Notes under the pieces: model-generated
Databases searched by the model: none
Seen by the model: the letters and a program-made list of their open reading frames with translations, nothing else
Told to the model about the DNA's origin: nothing
NCBI GenBank assembly: GCA_021234155.1
Contig: JAJEKV010000002.1
Coordinates: forward strand, 28,324,262 to 28,388,261
Direction: 5' to 3'
DNA: 64,000 nt
Source: Isoetes taiwanensis
Lineage: Eukaryota; Streptophyta; Lycopodiopsida; Isoetales; Isoetaceae
Made by a program: the position numbers and the translations under genes
Part shown: positions 58,341 to 64,000 of the stretch, one piece after another
Numbering within the stretch: position 1 is the stretch's first letter
How the letters are laid out: each line of letters starts with the position of its first letter

Positions 58341-59657
58341 GATAGAAGAGGAACCTACCTCAACATCAAAGTGGCGAGACATAATGAAAAGGATGGAGCT
58401 AAAGGAGCAAAAAAGCGGGCGAAATAGCCAGATGGAACAAAGCGCCCACAGAAGGAAAAGGACACAGTAGCAGCGGCATAGATCAAGCAGAGTAGGAGAA
58501 CCAAAGCCACTAAAGTTAAGAGACCAATAAAGAGAAACTGGGACGAAAGACAAAGCAAACTAAAGAAGGAGTGACCAAGGATGGAGCAACGTGAAAGGAA
58601 ATCCAATACATAATAAGTAAACCAAGGATCACGAGGCAAGTGAAGTCAAAGGGATAACTAGGAGAAAAAACAAGAAAATGCGGTGATAGAAGTCAAGGAG
58701 CGCATGCGAATAGGAGCCAAATGAAGAGGCAAGAGCACGAGGAGAACGAAGCCAAAGAGAACTGAAATGGTACCATGCATACAGAGGTAAGAAAAATCCT
58801 AGCCATCAAGAAATGAGCTAGACGGGACTAGAAGGGCCAAAGTAACATGTAGAATGCAAGGGCTGAGATGACTGCAACTCATAAAAACCACGAATAATTG
58901 AAGAATTGAAGTAATAGGTGTGAACTGAAGAAAACATGCAGTCTTAGATAGGCTAACGAGAACAGTGGACTAAAAGGTACTAATGAACGTAAGGAATCGG
59001 ATGATGACAAGGAGTAAAGGGAAGAATTGACTACATACTGCAATATATAAAGGAATCCATATGACAACCTATAAATCTAAATTAAAGTACTAAATCTGGA
59101 ACCACCACATAATATGCACAACAATGAATACCTCAAAAACAACAGAGGGGAGAGAGAATAAGAAGATGCAGGTGCAACCAGATAGAGAACTCAAAAACAA
59201 CAATGCAGAGTGTATCAAAAATAAAGGGACAATGGAAAAAATAGGTCAATTCGAGCAAAGGAGTAGCATAAGGACTGCAAGAAGACTAGATAAAAATGTT
59301 AAGAAAAACAAAACGAGAAAAGGAGCCAAGCAGGAAAATGGAGGAGCGCAAGCGTGTATGAATGGAAAGCAGAAGCGAGAGGAATGGAGAGAAAAGAGCC
59401 ATGGAGGCAAAGGCGCCAAAATAAAGCCGATGAAAGGAAAACCAGCGGAGGAAATGAAAAAATGGCATAGGTTAAACGAGCAAATGGATAAAATACAACA
59501 AATAGGGCGTAAAGAATGCTAGAATAAAGAAATAACGATAGCAGCAACTGACGCAAACAACTAGAACACCGAAGTAAAAGATGGAATAGAGGAAATCATA
59601 GAAGAAAAATAGACACAACATAAAACAGTCAATAGAAACAAAGTAAAGGCAATTAAT
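58341..59657. other. Purine-biased non-coding
   Basis: Strong A/G bias on the plus strand. The 132-codon frame at 59124-59522 is Lys/Glu-rich because of this bias and is not called. The five bases TTAAT at 59653-59657 directly precede the LTR and may be its target duplication. Confidence 0.5.
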
Positions 59658-61287
59658 TGTGACGCTCCCTGCTAAACATACGGGCGCCTCCAGCCAGATA
59701 TCCGCAGAAATCCCCCATCCGCTCAAAGAACCGCATGGGGGCTTTTCCTACCCCGCACTCGAGGTAACTCTTAGTGCGGGAGGGAACACGGCGGTGTCTT
59801 ATGCTCCTTCCCCTATGGGCTCCTATAACAGAAAGCGATAACACGCCAGAACCAGCATAAAACATATACAAATACTACCTCGAGGGTAGTGCATCGCACA
59901 TAAACCAATGCAAAGATGATAATCACAAGCCATAAAACAGAGAGCTCCTACCCCGGCCTCGTACTGTAAGGGAGGGTGACCGACCGGCCAGGCCTCAAGA
60001 TAGAGCAGCATCGAGTCATGGCAATGGCGAGGGCTGGCATAGAACAATGGCTAGGTTGACCACTCCATCCGCCTCCTCCCCTGCATACTTTGCGATGGGC
60101 TAGATCGCTCGACAGACTCTAGCCTTCCTGGACACGCAATCCCATGGCATCACCCATCGGGACTACCCAGTTGCATCTCCCCGGGTCCGATGAGGCAGAA
60201 GGGTTGCATCTCCCTTCCTGTGGTCTAGAGGTGCCGGGCGCTAGAGAATCGCGGGGCGACACGGATTCGCACCCGATCGAACCCCCAAAACGAGAGCCAA
60301 GCCAGCACTTGCAGCCCCGAGAGGCAGGGCGACACCCATTGCCCCAGAGGTATTCCACCCATGCTCGGCCCACACGGGGTGACCCACCATAAGCCTAGCC
60401 CACTATGGGATCCCCCCGGCCCCCACTCGGCAGGGATCCTCCCTCCACTTTCCCTCTAGCCCCGTTGTCTGGTGCTGAGTCGTATCATAGCCTCAATAGC
60501 CTGGTGGGCTCCTATGCACAGGCCGCAACTAATAGGAACTAAGGGATCTACTCTAGGAACATACTACATCTCGCCCTAGGTCTCTACCCCCTTCCCAATA
60601 CAAGAGGAGCAAACATGATCAACCATCAACATATAATCATCACATCATGAGAATAATCATAAGAAGAACATCTTAACCTAATCATACAAATCTAACTAAT
60701 AGTTAGGGTTCCTTAATTAGGGTTTAAGATGTTGAATATGGGCTCTAGGATGGCTCTACTCTAGATACAAAGATACTAGCATATCCGGAATGCTAATTCC
60801 GCATAAGCTATCACAACTACTATCCTACATACCGCCTCCTGAAGCTCTCCCTCCGTGATCCGGCGCCCATGGTCTTCGACTCACAAGTCGCTGCTCCTCC
60901 TCCAAGAACGGGTCTACCACCGCAGCTGCCGCACCAGCCTATGCCATTAACGAATCCATGTTCAAACCGGGTTTCAAACAAGTAGGTGAGTCTCCGGGTG
61001 CTAGGGCTGGAAAGAGGTCTAGGGTTAGGGTTTATGCCTATATAAGTTAGGGTCCACCTAGGATGCCACGTGGCACCAATCGGTGAGTCCCCGTGGTGGC
61101 GGTGCCCCAATAGGTTGAGGCCACGTGGATAATGGCTTAACCTATGGTTGGCTAAGTTATGAGAATAACTTGGCCATGCCCCCTAGTGCCACCCTTTATG
61201 GTATACAAGGCTATGAATAATAGATTTGTATAGTGATTTCGATCCAGAATATACGATTTATAGCGATATTCCCCTTGGACCGTCACA
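59658..61287 (-). mobile_element. 3' LTR of a Ty3/gypsy chromovirus
   Basis: 1630 bp starting TGTGACG and ending CGTCACA on the plus strand, a perfect short inverted terminus of the TG..CA type. Immediately inside, at 61288-61300, the minus strand reads AAGGGGAGAA directly before the LTR, a clear polypurine tract that defines this as the 3' LTR of a minus-strand element. The 5' LTR lies beyond the right edge. Confidence 0.85.
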
Positions 61288-62139
61288 TTCTCCCCTTAGG
61301 ACAATGTCGCCCTCAAAGATTGCGCTAAGGTGACGAACCTACCTTATACCGCAACAAAACAACATGTCATAACCTTTTAATTTAGCTTAGCAATCAAGTT
61401 TTATTAGTTCAAGTCAAAATTTTAGGCTATATTTGTACTTATACAAAATTATATAGCCTTAACACCGTTATTTCTTATAATAATTCAAACTACTATTATA
61501 AGAGTTATTAGGGTTCATAATCTAATTATGGCTCCCCTATCTTCTCGTAACGCCTCCTCGCTGAAGTCCTCCTTCTACTTGCCCGCAAAAGGAGCACATT
61601 ACGCTAGTTTAGTTAATAATTTGTGGTTTTAGGGGACCACCCCTACCTCCTTGGAGCCGAACCACCGCTCAAGGTTGTCCTACTACCTTGCCCAAGATCA
61701 TGGCCCTTACGGATTTGAGCTTAGGGATCATTTAAGATGTTCCCATCATTGCCCATGATCGAGTGCTACCTTGTACACGATCCCCCTGGATCGAGTACAC
61801 CCCAGTGCATCATGCCCCGAGGGTTTCAGCTAGGGAACGACTCACGATCCCATCATCGCGCATGATCACTTAAGCTTCACCATGACCCTCCTACGGCCAG
61901 GTGTGCGTACCCCGCATCGTGGCATAGAGATCATCCGATCGATGTCCCATCATCGCCCACTATGCCTCATTCCTCACTCACATGACCCTAATGGTCATGC
62001 GCACCTATTGGTGCGTGTGGCCTAGAGAATGCCCTAAAGGCGTATCCCATCATCGCCCACACGATCCAAGGTTCTGGCACATGCACCCTCCTAACTAGAA
62101 TGCATGCGCCAGGCTCAAAGCTAACTAACAACATACTAG
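61288..62139 (-). other. Retrotransposon 3' untranslated region with repeats
   Basis: It follows the polyprotein stop and precedes the LTR. A cccatcatcgccca word recurs near 61741, 61853, 61947 and 62045, about every 100 bp, showing diverged tandem repeats. Confidence 0.6.
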
Positions 62140-64000
62140 CTAACCACCTGGCAAGTCGGGGTCGACCAAGTCGGAGACGACTCGCCCATCAAACTCCTTC
62201 ATAAACTCTGGGTATTGCTTCTCCAAATCCTGCTTCAATACCCACGTCACGATCTTCCACGGGTAAGTGCTTCCACTTAACCAGGTATTGGAGGAACTGA
62301 GACCTCCTAGTCTTCTTGAATGACTTATCAAGAAGTAACTCAGGCACTATTTCTACTTGCTCCTCCTCCGCCATTTCCAACAAGGTTGGGGTATCCAAAA
62401 CCTCCTCAGGGTTAGGATTGTGCCTTTTTAATAAACTTACGTGGAAGACCTTGTGGACCTTAAGATGGGCTGGAAGATCCAACTTATAGGCTTGAGAGCC
62501 CACTCTCTCTAAAATCTTGAACGGCCCAGCCCACCTAGGGGCAAGCTTCTTGCAGCTCCCAATCCGCAGCTTGGCTTGCTTCACCTTGATCTTCAACCAA
62601 ACGGTATCTCCCACCTTAAACTCCCTTACGGTCCTTCCAGCTTTGTCGGCTACACTCTTTCCTCACGACTTCTTGCTGCCAATAAATAACCCCTTACTTC
62701 CTCTACTAGTTGCCGATATCCCCTAACATCCATTGGGGACACTTCTACCTTGGACACAGGATTGTGCCAGGTATCCGGGGTTAAGCACTGGTAGCCGTAG
62801 TTCACCATGAAAGGCGACATCTGAGATGACTCCTGCTTGGCACTGTTGTAGGCGAATTCCACCAAGTGAATGTACTCATCCCACTTGGACTGCTTGTTCC
62901 ACACATAGCTTCGAAGCATGTCTTCAATGATCCGATTAGTCCTTTCCGTCTGGCCATCTGTTTGAGGATGATACGCCAGTACTCATGGAGAGCTTCGGCC
63001 GATGGTGCTAAAGAGATCCCGCCAAAAGGCACTCATGAACTTAGAATCTCTATCGATATTATCTCCCCAGGCATGCCATGGAGTCTAAAAATCTCCCTTA
63101 CAAATAACTTGGCAAAGGTCTAATGCGGTGTCTGCGCCTTGCAAGGCACCTAAATGTGCCATCTTAGATAACTTATCTACGACAACCATCAATGCATCCT
63201 TGCCTCTCAAGAGTTCTAGGAGTCCCGTGATGAAATCCATGCTTATGACCTCCCACTTTGCATTTGGCACCCCAATGGCTCTAAAAGCACCGGAATCCGC
63301 AGCTTGCTCGGCCTTTGGTCTCACGACATAACCGGCAATCCCGAATATATGCAGCTATCCGCCTCTTCATTCCCGGCCGTAAGTAACTACTTGAATCTTG
63401 AAATAGGTCTTCATGAAGCCAGCATGCCCCGCTATTGGGCTGTTATGTGTGTCATGAAGAATTAACTTCCTTACCCCAAGATTCGGGGCACACACAACTT
63501 ATGCTTGTGGTACAACAGGTTGCCTTCCTTTTAAAATGCTTGAAGGTTTCCCCGCCCTTGTCCGCTCTGGCTTCCCCGAGAGGCTTTCCCACACCTCCTT
63601 GAAGTCCACATCCGGTTGGCAAGGACTCCTCAATCTTCTTGCCAAACTCACTCGAAAGAGTGGAAATCGCATTACAATGCGTCCTTGTCTGAAATGGCCT
63701 CCTAGAGAGGGCATCTGCTACAACATTAAGCTTACCAGGCTTATATATAATATCAAAATCGTATTCCTCAAGGAATTCCATCCACCTCCTTTGCCTTAAG
63801 TTGAGGAGTGGCTGGGTGAAAAGATACTGAAGGCTCTGGTGATCAGTATCTAACTGAAACTTCCTTCCCAACAAATAATGCCTCCATATCCTCAATGCCC
63901 TGACAATGGCTAGGAGCTCCTGATCATGGGTTGGGTAGCGTTGCTCGGCGTCGTTCATCTTCTTTGAGTCGTAGGCGACTACCCTTCCTTCTTGCATCAA
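62140..64000 (-). pseudogene. pol: Ty3/gypsy pol: RNase H, integrase, chromodomain
   Basis: The C-terminal half of a chromovirus polyprotein; the protease and reverse transcriptase lie past the right edge. 63452-64000 is the RNase H region (VAYDSKKMNDAEQRYPTHD; LLAIVRALRIWRHYL; YKPGKLNVVADALSRR). 63085-63324 is the integrase core start, with the first catalytic Asp in EVISMDFITG and VVVDKLSKMAH. 62650-62919 continues the core (SKWDEYIHLVEFAYNS; SPFMVNYGYQ). 62189-62614 is the C-terminal region (WAGPFKILERVGSQAYKL; VFHVSLLKRHNP), ending in a chromodomain (LQYLVKWKHLP, then WVLKQDLEKQYPEF in the next frame). Several frame slips and stops break it. The chromodomain guides insertion toward marked chromatin in this group. 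Confidence 0.9.

Noticed and set aside
59124-59522. 132-codon lysine-rich protein
   Set aside because: It follows from the A/G bias of the plus strand; there is no domain or splice support.
60700-61040. Telomere-like repeats (agggtt, tagggtt)
   Set aside because: Only scattered single words, not tandem; they lie within the LTR.

Overview
The window is nuclear DNA of a land plant. It has short spliced exons in AT-rich sequence, a plant-like ATG12 gene, and a dense mix of LINE, hAT, Ty3/gypsy-chromovirus and MITE insertions. Long tandem and segmental duplications are also present. A fern or other early-diverging lineage is possible but cannot be shown from the sequence alone. Genuine host coding sequence is sparse; most of the window is transposable elements (TEs), their relics, and duplicated non-coding DNA.

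Layout: 1-1560 is a broken LINE reverse transcriptase (minus strand). 2379-7082 is a ~1.8 kb segment present twice. A second segment occurs three times (7103-8441, 14149-16434, 23513-26091), and a ~110-170 bp module recurs about eight times across 2.7-25 kb. Candidate host exons on the minus strand lie at 13310-13849, 18212-18445 and 19725-21442; the last is a multi-exon coiled-coil gene of unknown identity. Two inverted-repeat elements lie at 22407-23210. On the plus strand, unidentified exons (28611-29221) precede an ATG12-like gene (29452-30818) whose first clear splice donor is split by a MITE.

The most interesting region is 31816-40122. Two divergent, intron-containing genes are bounded by a perfect 12-bp inverted repeat. 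The minus gene encodes a DUF7869-like, transposase-like protein. The plus gene encodes a ParB-like domain joined to a permuted (beta-class) DNA amino-methyltransferase. The element carries many copies of the 16-bp palindrome TGTATTCCGGAATACA: a cluster between the two genes and nine copies at an exact 41-bp period in an intron of the methyltransferase gene. This looks like a poorly described eukaryotic mobile element with its own DNA-modification protein and a matching repeated site. A relic of its N-terminal coding region lies at 56515-56770.

To the right, 41903-52522 is a ~10.6 kb hAT element with a broken transposase, GC-rich subterminal repeats and a second unknown minus-strand reading region. 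Two LINE-like insertions (53731-54323 and 57160-58303) have 37-40 bp flanking duplications, hairpin junctions and a shared structured 3' motif. The right edge (59658-64000) is the 3' LTR and the RNase H-integrase-chromodomain part of a Ty3/gypsy chromovirus on the minus strand.

One pattern cuts across everything. Near-identical copies differ mainly at CAG/CTG (CHG-type) trinucleotides, often by small indels, and several reading-frame breaks sit at such sites. Many apparent frameshifts may therefore be consensus errors at methylated CHG sites rather than biological decay.
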